From NCBI GenBank assembly GCA_052034525.1, contig JBPOIK010000109.1, positions 1-19,387 on the forward strand: a stretch of DNA of 19,387 nucleotides, given 5' to 3'. Under the pieces are notes generated by a model that ran no database searches, was not told the DNA's origin, and saw only the letters and a list, made by a program, of their open reading frames with translations. Source of the stretch: JAFGJQ01 sp052034525. GTDB lineage: Bacteria > Planctomycetota > Phycisphaerae > UBA1845. This document shows positions 1-8,268 of this stretch, piece after piece. The stretch's first letter is position 1; each line of letters begins with the position of its first letter. A program made the position numbers and the translations under genes.

Positions 1-35
1 TTGATCTTCCTGCCTCGATCGGTTGTATTGCCCAT
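1..35 (-). CDS. 5' end of an unidentified gene (truncated by window edge)
   Basis: Only the first 11 codons are present, reading MGNTTDRGRKI before the window ends. The start is supported by a very strong Shine-Dalgarno, AAAGGAGG at 50-43 (minus strand), seven bases before the ATG. The peptide is hydrophilic and basic, with no sign of a signal peptide. It is too short to assign a family. The nearest gene upstream on the same strand is the lipoprotein gene ending at 338, about 300 bases away, so this gene probably has its own transcript. Its ribosome-binding site sits inside a hairpin, described separately. Confidence is for the existence of a gene start, not for its function. Confidence 0.6.
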   Translation of the reverse strand, partial: MGNTTDRGRKI

Positions 36-36
36 G

Positions 37-89
37 GGGGCTCCTCCTTTCAAAGTGCTTTCGCAAAAAACACTTATGGAGGATGCCCC
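37..89 (-). promoter_or_regulatory. 5' leader hairpin burying the Shine-Dalgarno
   Basis: Read on the minus strand, GGGGCATCCTCC (89-78) pairs with GGAGGAGCCCC (47-37): 11 base pairs with one bulged A. Inside it AAGTG (75-71) pairs with CACTT (57-53), closing a 13-base loop. The right arm contains the GGAGG core of the ribosome-binding site for the ATG at 35, so the folded RNA would hide it. This is the layout expected of a translational switch such as an RNA thermometer, protein-bound operator or leader attenuator. The pairing is seen directly; the regulatory role is inferred. Confidence 0.5.
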
Positions 90-212
90 TCGCCTTTTCA
101 AATTCCACAGGAAGTGAGACTACCTCATCTTGCAACCGACAAGACCATTATGGGCTTATCCATCTGGCCCGTCGAGGCCGATGGAGGTCGGATTTTGTGT
201 GCGCCACCGCAA

Positions 213-229
213 ACACTGTAGAACAGTGT
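213..229. terminator. Perfect stem-loop, weak terminator candidate
   Basis: ACACTGT (213-219) and ACAGTGT (223-229) form a perfect 7-bp stem with a 3-base loop, about 110 bases downstream of the lipoprotein stop codon. On the minus strand it is followed only by a short TTT, so it is a weak candidate for the terminator of the glyA-lipoprotein transcript. The rest of 90-337 holds no gene I can support. Confidence 0.3.
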
Positions 230-337
230 GACGCATGGACTTGGGGCTCGCGCGGCTCGACGACAACACGCGCCGGACAGCCAATATCGAACGCAGGACA
301 CCGCCACCGCCGGGGCGAAGAACCCGAATGGCCGAAC

Positions 338-988
338 CTAGGGAACCGGCGACGGACCGACGACCGGAACGGGCAGGCCCGATGGGTGCTCCGCCTGCGA
401 TCGTTGCATGCCGTCGGCCTCCGTGCGCGCGAGAATCGCCTCCGTCTTGTCTCGGTCCAGAATCGCCGCAAACTCCCCTAACACAAGCACTTGCTGACTT
501 CCGTACCAGCCCAGCAGGATGCTGAATTTCTGGTAACGCGTGCTGATCCGAAACCGGCCATGGATACGGTCCGGGCTGTCCAGCCAGACGGCCGCAACGC
601 CGCGCGTGGAGGCGAAGCGAACGTGTTCGTTCTTTTCCCCCGCCCGGCCGCGCAGGGTTCGCCGCGTCACGGGGTAATTGCGGGCGAGATTGGCCGGCAC
701 GCCGTCCAGAACCAGCGAAAGCTCCAGCGTCTGGGCGGCGTCGGGATCCAGCCAGTTGGCGGAGTGATTGCGCAGGGCGATCCGGACCTGATCGTTTGGG
801 TCGATCCAGAAGTACCCTTCGCGGATGGGTTTTTCGTAGACCAGCGGGCCCTGCGGTTCAATCTGCCGGTAATCGCTGGTCAGAAAGTACAGCCGACCGG
901 AGCCCGCGCAACCCGCCATGCCCGACAAACCCAGGCTCAGCAGGAGAAGCCGGCGGCAGGCCGACCCAAACCCGGTGCTGCCCGTCAT
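338..988 (-). CDS. Hypothetical lipoprotein
   Basis: The predicted product is 216 residues and I do not recognise its family. The N-terminus is a lipoprotein signal: basic RR at 12-13, a hydrophobic LLLLSLGLSG stretch, then MAGC with the lipidated cysteine at residue 27. The mature part has no further membrane segment. It contains a likely beta-rich region, with YFWIDPNDQVRIALRN near residues 60-75 and a second strand-rich part near FSILLGWYGSQQVLVLGEF. I chose the ATG at 988 rather than a TTG 42 bases upstream, because the TTG lies inside glyA and only extends the peptide ahead of the signal sequence. The gene starts 17 bases after the glyA stop, so it is probably co-transcribed with glyA. 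No strong Shine-Dalgarno is visible. The predicted role is an envelope-anchored protein; its function is unknown. Confidence 0.7.
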   Translation of the reverse strand: MTGSTGFGSACRRLLLLSLGLSGMAGCAGSGRLYFLTSDYRQIEPQGPLVYEKPIREGYFWIDPNDQVRIALRNHSANWLDPDAAQTLELSLVLDGVPANLARNYPVTRRTLRGRAGEKNEHVRFASTRGVAAVWLDSPDRIHGRFRISTRYQKFSILLGWYGSQQVLVLGEFAAILDRDKTEAILARTEADGMQRSQAEHPSGLPVPVVGPSPVP

Positions 989-1005
989 GCCCGGCGCGGC
1001 CGCGT

Positions 1006-2268
1006 TCACGGAAGCGGAAACTGCTTGCAAAGCTCCAGAACCTCCGCCCGAACCCGCTCGATCGTGCCGCCGTCGCCGCGCGACCGAAGCACGCGGTCAA
1101 TCCAGCCGGCTACGGTCTCCATTTCCGCCGCGCCCATTCCACGGGTGGTCAGCGCCGGCGTACCAATTCGCAACCCGCTGGTATCCACCGGCTTACGCTC
1201 GTCGAACGGAATCATGTTCTTGTTGGTGATGATGGACGCGCGCTCCAACCATCCTTCGGCGTCCTTGCCGGTCACGTCCGGGTAGTTCGGCCGCAGATCC
1301 ACCAGCATCAGATGGTTGTCCGTGCCCCCGGATACCAGCCGGTTGCCCAGGCGGGTCAAAGCGGCGCCGAGGGCCTGAGCGTTGTCCAGGATCTGCTGCT
1401 GGTAAACCCTGAACTCCGGCCGGAGGGCCTCTCCGAACGCAACGGCCTTGGCCGTGATGATGTGCATCAGCGGCCCGCCCTGCGTGCCGGGGAAAATGCG
1501 CGAATCAATCTTTCTGGCCCAGTCCCCCTTGCACATGACGATACCGCCGCGCGGCCCGCGCAGCGTCTTGTGCGTGGTCGATGTCACGAACTCGGCCGAG
1601 GGCACCGGGCTGGGGTGCAGGCCGACGGCCACCATGCCCGCGATATGCGCGATGTCGGCCATATGAAGCGCCCCCACCTCGTGGGCGATTTCGGTGAACG
1701 TGTCGAAATCAATGGTGCGCGGGTATGCCGACGCGCCAGATATGACCAGCTTGGGTTTGTGCTCGCGAGCCAGCGCGCGGATCGCGGCGTAATCGAACTG
1801 TTCCGTGGTCCGATCCACGCCATAGGGCACAATATTGTACAGCAGGCCGCTCAGGTTCACCTTCAACCCGTGCGACAGATGCCCGCCGTGGGCCAGGTCC
1901 AACGAGAGAATCGTGTCGCCCGGTTGCAGAACGGACAGATAAACCGCCGCGTTGGCCTGGCTTCCGGAGTGGGCCTGGACGTTCACGTGCTCGGCCCCAA
2001 AAAGCCGCTTGAGCCGATCCCGCGCCAGATCTTCCACGCGGTCCATGTTGCCGCAGCCGCCGTAGTAGCGTTTGCCGGGGTAGCCCGCGGCATACTTGTT
2101 CGTGAACACCGAGCCGGCCGCCTCGCGGACGGCCCGGGACACGTGGTTCTCCGACGCGATCAGCTCGATGGTATTCTGTTGCCGGGTTTCCTCGGCGATC
2201 AGGGCCTCGAACACCTCCGGGTCGGTCCTGGCAATGGCGGATGTCGCGGAATCTGTGGTTGCGCTCAT
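1006..2268 (-). CDS. glyA: Serine hydroxymethyltransferase
   Basis: This PLP enzyme interconverts serine plus tetrahydrofolate with glycine plus 5,10-methylene-tetrahydrofolate in the cytoplasm. The product is 420 residues, the normal length for the family. Diagnostic motifs are present: ENHVS (40-44), the glycine-rich YYGGCGNMD (68-76), SGSQAN (101-106), MADIAHIAG (203-211), and STTHKTLRGPRGG with the PLP-binding lysine at 234. The ATG at 2268 is preceded by GAGGG eight bases away and begins where homologues begin; the longer reading frame upstream looks like translated leader. The lipoprotein gene follows closely. The 263 bases between this gene and the mannosidase upstream contain a possible -35 (TTGACG) but no convincing -10. 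Another glycine/one-carbon gene, gcvPA, lies 6 kb away on the same strand. Confidence 0.97.
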   Translation of the reverse strand: MSATTDSATSAIARTDPEVFEALIAEETRQQNTIELIASENHVSRAVREAAGSVFTNKYAAGYPGKRYYGGCGNMDRVEDLARDRLKRLFGAEHVNVQAHSGSQANAAVYLSVLQPGDTILSLDLAHGGHLSHGLKVNLSGLLYNIVPYGVDRTTEQFDYAAIRALAREHKPKLVISGASAYPRTIDFDTFTEIAHEVGALHMADIAHIAGMVAVGLHPSPVPSAEFVTSTTHKTLRGPRGGIVMCKGDWARKIDSRIFPGTQGGPLMHIITAKAVAFGEALRPEFRVYQQQILDNAQALGAALTRLGNRLVSGGTDNHLMLVDLRPNYPDVTGKDAEGWLERASIITNKNMIPFDERKPVDTSGLRIGTPALTTRGMGAAEMETVAGWIDRVLRSRGDGGTIERVRAEVLELCKQFPLP

Positions 2269-2531
2269 GCGGAAGTCCCTCGCTTCAGGCGTCCTCACGG
2301 TTTTCGTCAACACTATCTGGCGGGAACGGGAAAAGCAAACGTCGCCGCGGCCGGGGGCGGCATCCGCGCGACCCGGAGCGCCCGCCAGACTCACGGAAAG
2401 CCGATCCGCCGGGGAAAGCGAGAGAAGCGGGGTTCAACTCCACAAGCCGTTGCCCAGACGCGCCGCCGGCCGGCGCGGTTCTCGGGGAGTAGGCGGACCG
2501 CCTCACCCGGCGTGTGGCCCGCCCGACTCGC

Positions 2532-5500
2532 TTAGAGGTCGACCCGCAGAGTCACGATTTCGAACGGGCGAACGTTCAGTTCGATCGCATCCTCGTGATG
2601 GGTCGGCGCCTCGGCGTCCGGAAGCGGGTCTTCGATCAGGTTCACCCGCCGCGCGGCGTGGACGTGCCGGGGAAGGCGGAGCTTCGCCCGGCCGGCTTTT
2701 CCGTGGGCCTCGTAGAACCGGATGATCAGTCCGTCGCCGTCCTCGGGTCTTTTGACGCCGGAAAGGAGGAACTGCGCCGGCTCGAGCCGGATGAAACTGC
2801 CCACGGGCGGCATGTCGCCCGGATGCGGTGAGGCCTCCAGCACGCTCATCGGCACATTGAACGCCAGGCCCGCCTCGGCGATGCCGGCGGCCTGCCACGA
2901 GCCGGCGTGCGGCACCAGAGCGTAGCGGATGACATGCGGACCCTGGTCCGGGTATTCATCCGGATCGTACGACGCCCGCAACAGCGTCATCTCCAGTACG
3001 TCGTCCTGGCAGCGATGCCCGTACTTGCCGGTATTCAGCAGTGCGGCGCCGCCTTTCGGACCGGACAGGTCCACCCACTTCTGGGCGGGGACTTCCTGAC
3101 CGGTGGTGGGGCGCTGCACGGCCGCGAACGGCGTGTCGCAGGTGAAGACGGCGTTGCGCACGTTCAGCGGAAAGGCGACACGAAGCATGGGGGCGTCCAC
3201 GTCCGGTCCGCCCAGCTCAAACCAGGCGGCCTCCAGCTCGAAGTCGATCCGCGGAACGTCGCGATATGCGATGATCCGCTGCGTAAACTTCGAGCGGCTC
3301 CACTGCCGCCGAACCTCGATCACGGCGCGGACGGGGCCGCGCTCCACCACCTTCACGGATGTCGCTTTGTCGAGCGAGTGGACGGTGCGAATCGGCCCGA
3401 GCTCCCACGCGCTCATGCCGTGGGGTTTCTCCATGTAGGCTCTCAGCACGTTGGCGGCGCCGCCGCGCGACAGCACCTCCGTCCTGCGCCGCTTGTCATA
3501 CACGCGCTGGAGGTGGCCGGTCTTGTCGTTGATCTCGATGCGGAAATGCGGCGTCTCGACGACGGTGCCGTCCACCGTCAGCCGGGGATCAAGGCCCGCG
3601 CCCGGTACGGTCGGGAACGCGTGGAACACTTTGTAGCCGCAGGGAGGAACCTGGTCGGCCGGGAACTGCACCTTGATTCGATGTCCGTTGGGAAACAGCT
3701 TGGTCTCGACCACCTGGGCGGGAACCTGGTTGCCGTCGATATCGACCAGGTGAATGGTCGGGGACGGCCCCTGGCCGACGTCGACCGGCTGGACCGCGGT
3801 CCCGTGGCGGCCCCAGTTGCCCCAATGCCGGTACTCGATGGTGGGCGGAAGCTGATAGCTGAAGACCTCCGCCTGGGCCACGTCGCAGCGGTCGCGCGGC
3901 AGCGGATTGAAGACGACCACCGGCTGCCCGCAAGACTGGGTGTCGATGCGCCAGGTGAGCCGGCGCATGCCTTCGAAGTGGAGACGGCGGGCCTCGGCGA
4001 CGGCGATGTCGTGGCGCGCGATGGACTCCCGGTTGGAATCGTGCGTGGCCGACCCGCAGAGAATGTCGTGGAACTGGTTGAACGCCAGGGCGTGCCAGAC
4101 GCGGTGGATCACATCGTGCGGATAGGGCTCGCCGTGCAGCGCGGCGACGGCGGCGAGCATCTCCGCGACGAACATGAGGTTCTCACCGTTTCGGTTGCCC
4201 TGCTTGATGCGGGCGATGGAGGTGTAACAGCCTTCAAACGTGTACTGCCGCTCGCCGAGGTACAGTGGATAATCGGCCGCATGCGGCTCGATGAAGGCGA
4301 AGAACGACTCGGCCGGTCCCATGCGGATGACGGGCGAGCCGGGCGAGTCGGCGTACGCGCGGGCCCGTTCGATATCGCGGCGGGACGGGCCGCCGCCGTG
4401 ATCGCCCACGCCGTAGACTACGAGGCTCCGCCGGTGCCGTGGGTCCCACGTGGCCGGCAACAGACGGATGCTCGAGTCGATCGACGTGTTGTAGGTCGGC
4501 GTGGCATAGTTCACGGTGCGCGACCCATCCGGCGACTGGTTCACCCAGGCGCCGAGCTTCGGCTGGCAGCGAAACCCGTAAAGGAACCGCATGCCGGCCA
4601 GCCGATGGATCTGGGCCAACTGGGCCACGTGGCCGAAGTTGTCCGGCAGCCAGCCCACGCAGGCCGTTTTGCCGAACCGGCTGCGGAAATAGCGCTGGCC
4701 GATGAGCAGGGACCGAGCGAGAGCCTCGCCGGATGACAGGTTTGTGTCACCTTCTGTAAGAAAGCCGCCCAGCAGCTCCCAGCGACCCTCGGCCACGCGG
4801 CGGCGGATGGCGTCGAACATACCGGGGTCAAAGCGCTCGATCATCTCGTACACCGCGGGCTGCGACTGCGAAAAATGGAAGTCGGGAAACTCTTCGCAGA
4901 AGGCCAGCACCTGGCGGAACGTATCGTGCGCGGCCTGGACTGTCTCGTCATAAGTCCACAGCCAGTTCATGTCGATGTGCGCGTGGCCGACCAGGGTGAC
5001 GGATTCGCCGCGGCGATCCGGAGCGTCGGCGGGCGCCCTGTCCAGAATGGACCGGACGGCGTCCCAGGCGCCGCTCACATCGTGGCGCATCAGCCGCGTC
5101 AGCCCCTCGGCGCCCGGTCGCGCGCACCGGCTGACATCCAGGCCCAACTCGTCCAGAAGTCGGCGCGCGCGGGCGGCCAGCGCCAGCGCGTCTTCGTCGC
5201 CGAAAAGCACGCGCGCATGCACGTTGGGCACGCCCGGCGGAGGGTTGACCGTAAGGGCCAGCTTCCGACGGCGGGTCTGCTCGCCATCGAAGGTCTGCGC
5301 CGGCATCGCGGGCCAGCCATACTCCCGATCGCCGTCATGGCGAAACTCGAAGTCCAGCTCCACGCGGGCCGCCGCGCCGGCAAACACCACGGGCACAACG
5401 AAGGGTGTGTCGCCCTTCTCCCGCACGGTCACAGGCAGGTCCGCCATCGTGTTGCAGAGCACGCGGGCGGCCGCGCCGGCGGGCAGATCCACCCGCACCA

Positions 5501-6365
5501 CGCCCTTGCCGGACCGGACCTCGACCGCCGGACTCCATTCACCCGCCTTGCCGAACGCGGCCGCCAGGTCCGCCGCATCCACGGGAATGTCCACGCGCCG
5601 CTGCGTGAATGGTGGTATGGCCGCCGACTCCACTTTCGCCAGCAGAGCCCCGCGGGCATCCACCAGCGCCACGCGGACCCGGGAGACGGCGCGGGGCGAG
5701 TCGTTGAACAGGTCCAGTTCCAGATGGTATGCCAGGCCGCCGCGCGCGGTGACGGGCCGGGCTAACCGCGCGGACCACTGTCCGACGAGTCCGCCGTTGC
5801 GCTTTCGAAGGCCGGGAAACGCTCCCGCGGACGGCCGCTTGGCGCTGAACGACAGGCGCGGCGCCGGTCGGGCGTCGTCGATCCCGAGGAACTGAATCTG
5901 CATCCCCCAGAAGTTCGGACCGGTCGGCATTCGGCAGAGCAGGCGATTCCAGCCTTTGCGAAGCGTCACCTTCACGTCGTCATAGGCGTTCACGCTGCCC
6001 ATCGGCGTGTCGGCCCGGTGAATCTCCCCACCGTTAAGCCAGATGACGCAGCCGCAGTCGCTCCCTACCCGCATCCGCACAGTCTGCCGGACGGAAGACT
6101 GCACGTAGCTGAACGCATAGGCAAACACCCAGTTGCGCTGCTTGTACGGCAGCGCGGGATCATGGTTCTCGATCCGTCCGTGGTGCGTCTCGTACCGGGT
6201 CCAGGCCGCTCCGTTGAACATCTCGCCGGCCTGCGGCGCGAAATCCGCCTCGCACGGAAACCCGCTCTGTGTCCATCGGCCGACGGTACGGTCGCGCAGG
6301 GGGAACGTACCCAGAACCAGCCAGTCCGTAACGGGAAGTGGCCGGGTTATCTTGATTTGTGGCAT
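2532..6365 (-). CDS. GH38-family alpha-mannosidase, long form
   Basis: Predicted retaining alpha-mannosidase, a zinc enzyme that trims alpha-mannosides. The product has 1277 residues, longer than the roughly 1000 typical of GH38. The catalytic domain starts near residue 450. By family alignment the zinc ligands are His463 and Asp465 (HAHIDMNW), Asp575 (GWLPDNFGH, also the nucleophile) and His766 (NQFHDILCGS); all are intact. Beyond about residue 830 lie the beta-rich C-terminal domains expected of the family. The extra length is at the N-terminus: residues 1-170 look like a jelly-roll sugar-binding-type domain (VFAYAFSYVQ, CVIWLNGGEIHRA), followed by more beta-rich sequence. No signal peptide is evident, so it is probably cytoplasmic. 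The ATG at 6365 has GGAGG six to seven bases upstream. A likely promoter and a leader hairpin precede it. Confidence 0.93.
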   Translation of the reverse strand: MPQIKITRPLPVTDWLVLGTFPLRDRTVGRWTQSGFPCEADFAPQAGEMFNGAAWTRYETHHGRIENHDPALPYKQRNWVFAYAFSYVQSSVRQTVRMRVGSDCGCVIWLNGGEIHRADTPMGSVNAYDDVKVTLRKGWNRLLCRMPTGPNFWGMQIQFLGIDDARPAPRLSFSAKRPSAGAFPGLRKRNGGLVGQWSARLARPVTARGGLAYHLELDLFNDSPRAVSRVRVALVDARGALLAKVESAAIPPFTQRRVDIPVDAADLAAAFGKAGEWSPAVEVRSGKGVVRVDLPAGAAARVLCNTMADLPVTVREKGDTPFVVPVVFAGAAARVELDFEFRHDGDREYGWPAMPAQTFDGEQTRRRKLALTVNPPPGVPNVHARVLFGDEDALALAARARRLLDELGLDVSRCARPGAEGLTRLMRHDVSGAWDAVRSILDRAPADAPDRRGESVTLVGHAHIDMNWLWTYDETVQAAHDTFRQVLAFCEEFPDFHFSQSQPAVYEMIERFDPGMFDAIRRRVAEGRWELLGGFLTEGDTNLSSGEALARSLLIGQRYFRSRFGKTACVGWLPDNFGHVAQLAQIHRLAGMRFLYGFRCQPKLGAWVNQSPDGSRTVNYATPTYNTSIDSSIRLLPATWDPRHRRSLVVYGVGDHGGGPSRRDIERARAYADSPGSPVIRMGPAESFFAFIEPHAADYPLYLGERQYTFEGCYTSIARIKQGNRNGENLMFVAEMLAAVAALHGEPYPHDVIHRVWHALAFNQFHDILCGSATHDSNRESIARHDIAVAEARRLHFEGMRRLTWRIDTQSCGQPVVVFNPLPRDRCDVAQAEVFSYQLPPTIEYRHWGNWGRHGTAVQPVDVGQGPSPTIHLVDIDGNQVPAQVVETKLFPNGHRIKVQFPADQVPPCGYKVFHAFPTVPGAGLDPRLTVDGTVVETPHFRIEINDKTGHLQRVYDKRRRTEVLSRGGAANVLRAYMEKPHGMSAWELGPIRTVHSLDKATSVKVVERGPVRAVIEVRRQWSRSKFTQRIIAYRDVPRIDFELEAAWFELGGPDVDAPMLRVAFPLNVRNAVFTCDTPFAAVQRPTTGQEVPAQKWVDLSGPKGGAALLNTGKYGHRCQDDVLEMTLLRASYDPDEYPDQGPHVIRYALVPHAGSWQAAGIAEAGLAFNVPMSVLEASPHPGDMPPVGSFIRLEPAQFLLSGVKRPEDGDGLIIRFYEAHGKAGRAKLRLPRHVHAARRVNLIEDPLPDAEAPTHHEDAIELNVRPFEIVTLRVDL

Positions 6366-6389
6366 GATGGCCCTCCGACGCAGAAAACC

Positions 6390-6409
6390 GGCCCGTTCTG
6401 GAGCGGGCC
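6390..6409 (-). terminator. Leader hairpin with U-tract (terminator or attenuator)
   Basis: GGCCCG and CGGGCC form a perfect 6-bp stem with an 8-base loop. On the minus strand it is followed by GGTTTTC, the shape of a short intrinsic terminator. It lies 85 bases past the metallo-hydrolase stop and 24 bases before the mannosidase start. It could end the upstream operon, but it lies downstream of the predicted mannosidase promoter and may therefore attenuate that transcript. Confidence 0.4.
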
Positions 6410-6417
6410 TGCCCCGG

Positions 6418-6446
6418 ATCAAACCGCCAAACGATCCCGATGTCAA
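6418..6446 (-). promoter_or_regulatory. Sigma-70-type promoter for the mannosidase gene
   Basis: On the minus strand, TTGACA (6446-6441) is a perfect -35 box. A 17-base spacer separates it from TTTGAT (6423-6418), which matches the -10 consensus at four of six positions. The start of transcription would fall near 6411, giving a leader of about 46 bases that contains the hairpin at 6390-6409. Confidence 0.45.
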
Positions 6447-6494
6447 AACCGGATGCGGAACCGGGCGGCGCGACCGCCCGTCACGCCGGACCGT

Positions 6495-7148
6495 CTACGC
6501 CAGAAAAGGATTCGCTTGCCGTTCGCGCCCGATCGTGGTTCGAGGTCCGTGGCCGGAAACCACCCGCGTCTCGTCCGGCAGCGTCAGGAGATTCTTGCGG
6601 ATGTTCGCGACCAGCCGGTCGTGGTTGCTGTACGCGAAATCCGTGCGTCCGATGGAGCCGGCAAAGAGAGCATCCCCCACGATTACCACTCCCGCGTCCG
6701 GACAGTAGAAACTTCGCCCGCCCGGCGAATGGCCGGAGGTGTCCAGAACGGTCCAGTCACCGCCGTCGAGCGCCAGCACGTCGCCGGGAACCAGATCGTG
6801 CAGATGGTTCGTGGAGACGGTCAACGGGAACCCGAAATCCGCCGAGAGATTCAGCGCCGGGTCGCTCAGGAACGGCCATTCCTCCCGGGCCAAGTACAGC
6901 GGAACCGGCCCCAGCCAGCCGCGCAATTCGTCCACTCCGGCGATATGGTCGCCGTGCGCATGGGTCAGCAGAATGCCTCTGGCCGAGAGGCCGTGCCGAT
7001 GAATGTAATCGGCCATCCGCTCCGCATGAGGCGGCAGTCCGGGGTCGACCACCCAGCAGTCGGCGTCGTCGCGGAAATGCACGACAAGCCCGTTCTGCAT
7101 GAAGGACGGATCAATCTCGGCGCGAACGTGCAGCGGTTTTTTTGCCAT
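6495..7148 (-). CDS. MBL-fold metallo-hydrolase, glyoxalase II/YcbL-like
   Basis: The product is 217 residues, a single metallo-beta-lactamase domain. The metal-binding set is complete: THAHGDH at 62-68 (His63, His65, Asp67, His68), His140 in SGHSPGG, Asp159 in VGDALF and His200 in SGHGP. The FAGSIGRTDF segment and the C-terminal GHGPRTTIGRERQANPF are typical of the short glyoxalase-II-like YcbL group, which hydrolyses thioesters such as S-lactoylglutathione; the true substrate here is unknown. No signal peptide is visible. The ATG at 7148 lies four bases past the stop of the upstream hydrolase gene, so translation is probably coupled. It is the last gene of the operon starting at 10608. Confidence 0.9.
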   Translation of the reverse strand: MAKKPLHVRAEIDPSFMQNGLVVHFRDDADCWVVDPGLPPHAERMADYIHRHGLSARGILLTHAHGDHIAGVDELRGWLGPVPLYLAREEWPFLSDPALNLSADFGFPLTVSTNHLHDLVPGDVLALDGGDWTVLDTSGHSPGGRSFYCPDAGVVIVGDALFAGSIGRTDFAYSNHDRLVANIRKNLLTLPDETRVVSGHGPRTTIGRERQANPFLA

Positions 7149-7152
7149 CGGC

Positions 7153-8211
7153 TTACGAAGACTCCCCGTTTTCCGGACGGCCGTCGGCGCGGGGCGCCTG
7201 GCCGGTCAGCGACTGTTTCAGCCGCAGCAGATCCTGAACCTCCGGGCGCGCGTCAATGCCCTCGCGATGCCGCCGCGCCTCGTCCCCCAGGGACGAGCCG
7301 GCGTAGCGGCGTTCCACGCGCAGCGCCTCCTCGCGGGCCTCCATGAGTCGGCCCGCCTCCAGCAGACGCGCCGAGCGAAGCAGCCCCTGCCGGCCCGCCC
7401 GCTGCAACTCCGCCAGCAGTTCCATCGCGGCACTCACCTGGTCGGGAAACTGCGTCATCGGATGTCGAACGATCGCCTCCAGCCCGCCGGCGACGGGGCC
7501 GACGCAACCTCCGTCCGCGACGCAATGACGGGCATCGTGCAATGCGCGCTCGCCCAGGGATCGACAGAACGACTCGAACCAGGACATCGCCGCCTGACCG
7601 ACGCCGGGATCCAGTACGTGGCCGATCTGCGGTCGCTGCACGGTTACGCGGACATCGTTGCCCCGCAGCAGCGCCAGCCCGTCCCGCATGCGGTCACGGT
7701 TGATGTCAGACTCGCCGACGGCATAGAAGACGGGCACCCCGCTGCGCGCCCGCACATGCTCCGGCCGGACCGTGGGAGGCACGTAATTGGCCGTCACCGC
7801 CACGGCGGATGCCGGAAAACCCTCCACATAGAGCAGATGAAAGGCCATGGCGCCCCCGGCGGAGTGGCCGGTCAGCAGAACACGCTCCGGATCGTACGAA
7901 ACCGTCCGCGAGATGTGTTCGCGGAGTTCCTGCATCAGCTTGACGTCGCTGTCGCGCCATCCGGCGTGCGTGGCCTGCGGCGCCACCAGAACCATGGGCA
8001 ACGTGTGCTCGAACGACTGCCAGAAGGCCAGGATGCCGGCCGCGGTGGTCTCCGTCCCATGCAGACAGATGACCAGCGGCAACGGTGTGTCCGCGGGCAC
8101 CCCGGCCGGCCGGCCGATGAGGTAGAAACCGTGCTCTAAGTCAACACGCTCCGGCTCGGTGCTCGCGGCGGGTGTCGCCGCCAAGAGGATGGACAACAGC
8201 AGCTCCGGCAT
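7153..8211 (-). CDS. Secreted alpha/beta hydrolase (esterase-like)
   Basis: The product is 352 residues from the ATG at 8211. It has an alpha/beta-hydrolase core with the oxyanion segment LVICLHGT (46-53) and nucleophile Ser117 in GHSAGG. The likely acid is Asp169 (GESD) and the likely base His198 (QIGHVLDP). The fold resembles the PHB-depolymerase/feruloyl-esterase type, so a secreted ester hydrolase is likely; the substrate cannot be told. A hydrophobic N-terminus ending in ATPAAS suggests a signal peptide. A TTG start at 8247 would add 12 residues with two arginines and make a better signal peptide, so the true start is uncertain. After about residue 210 a helical, TPR-like tail is appended. 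The gene begins 21-57 bases after gcvPA and ends four bases before the metallo-hydrolase. Confidence 0.85.
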   Translation of the reverse strand: MPELLLSILLAATPAASTEPERVDLEHGFYLIGRPAGVPADTPLPLVICLHGTETTAAGILAFWQSFEHTLPMVLVAPQATHAGWRDSDVKLMQELREHISRTVSYDPERVLLTGHSAGGAMAFHLLYVEGFPASAVAVTANYVPPTVRPEHVRARSGVPVFYAVGESDINRDRMRDGLALLRGNDVRVTVQRPQIGHVLDPGVGQAAMSWFESFCRSLGERALHDARHCVADGGCVGPVAGGLEAIVRHPMTQFPDQVSAAMELLAELQRAGRQGLLRSARLLEAGRLMEAREEALRVERRYAGSSLGDEARRHREGIDARPEVQDLLRLKQSLTGQAPRADGRPENGESS

Positions 8212-8268
8212 GCCGGTCGAGTGTAGCGAGCGGAGAAGCCGTGGCAAGCACCGCCGCCGCGCCGGGGC

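Noticed and set aside
1..35. Start of a ribosomal protein THX-like gene
   Set aside because: MGNTTDRGRKI has a faint similarity to the basic start of THX proteins, but 11 residues are not enough to support it.
2269..2310. TTGACG as a -35 box for glyA
   Set aside because: At the proper distance the -10 would be TGAAGC, a poor match, and the leader would be almost absent.
796..2535. 579-codon plus-strand open frame
   Set aside because: It is antisense to glyA and the lipoprotein gene; its translation is low-complexity Arg/Ala/Gly and unlike any family. High GC keeps the antisense frame open.
2907..4736. 609-codon plus-strand open frame
   Set aside because: Antisense shadow of the GH38 mannosidase, whose catalytic motifs are intact on the other strand.
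8141..8268. Extension of the first gcvPA frame beyond the frameshift
   Set aside because: The residues after QTR are Arg/Gly/Pro-rich and unlike GcvPA; the true C-terminus is in the other frame and ends at 8269.
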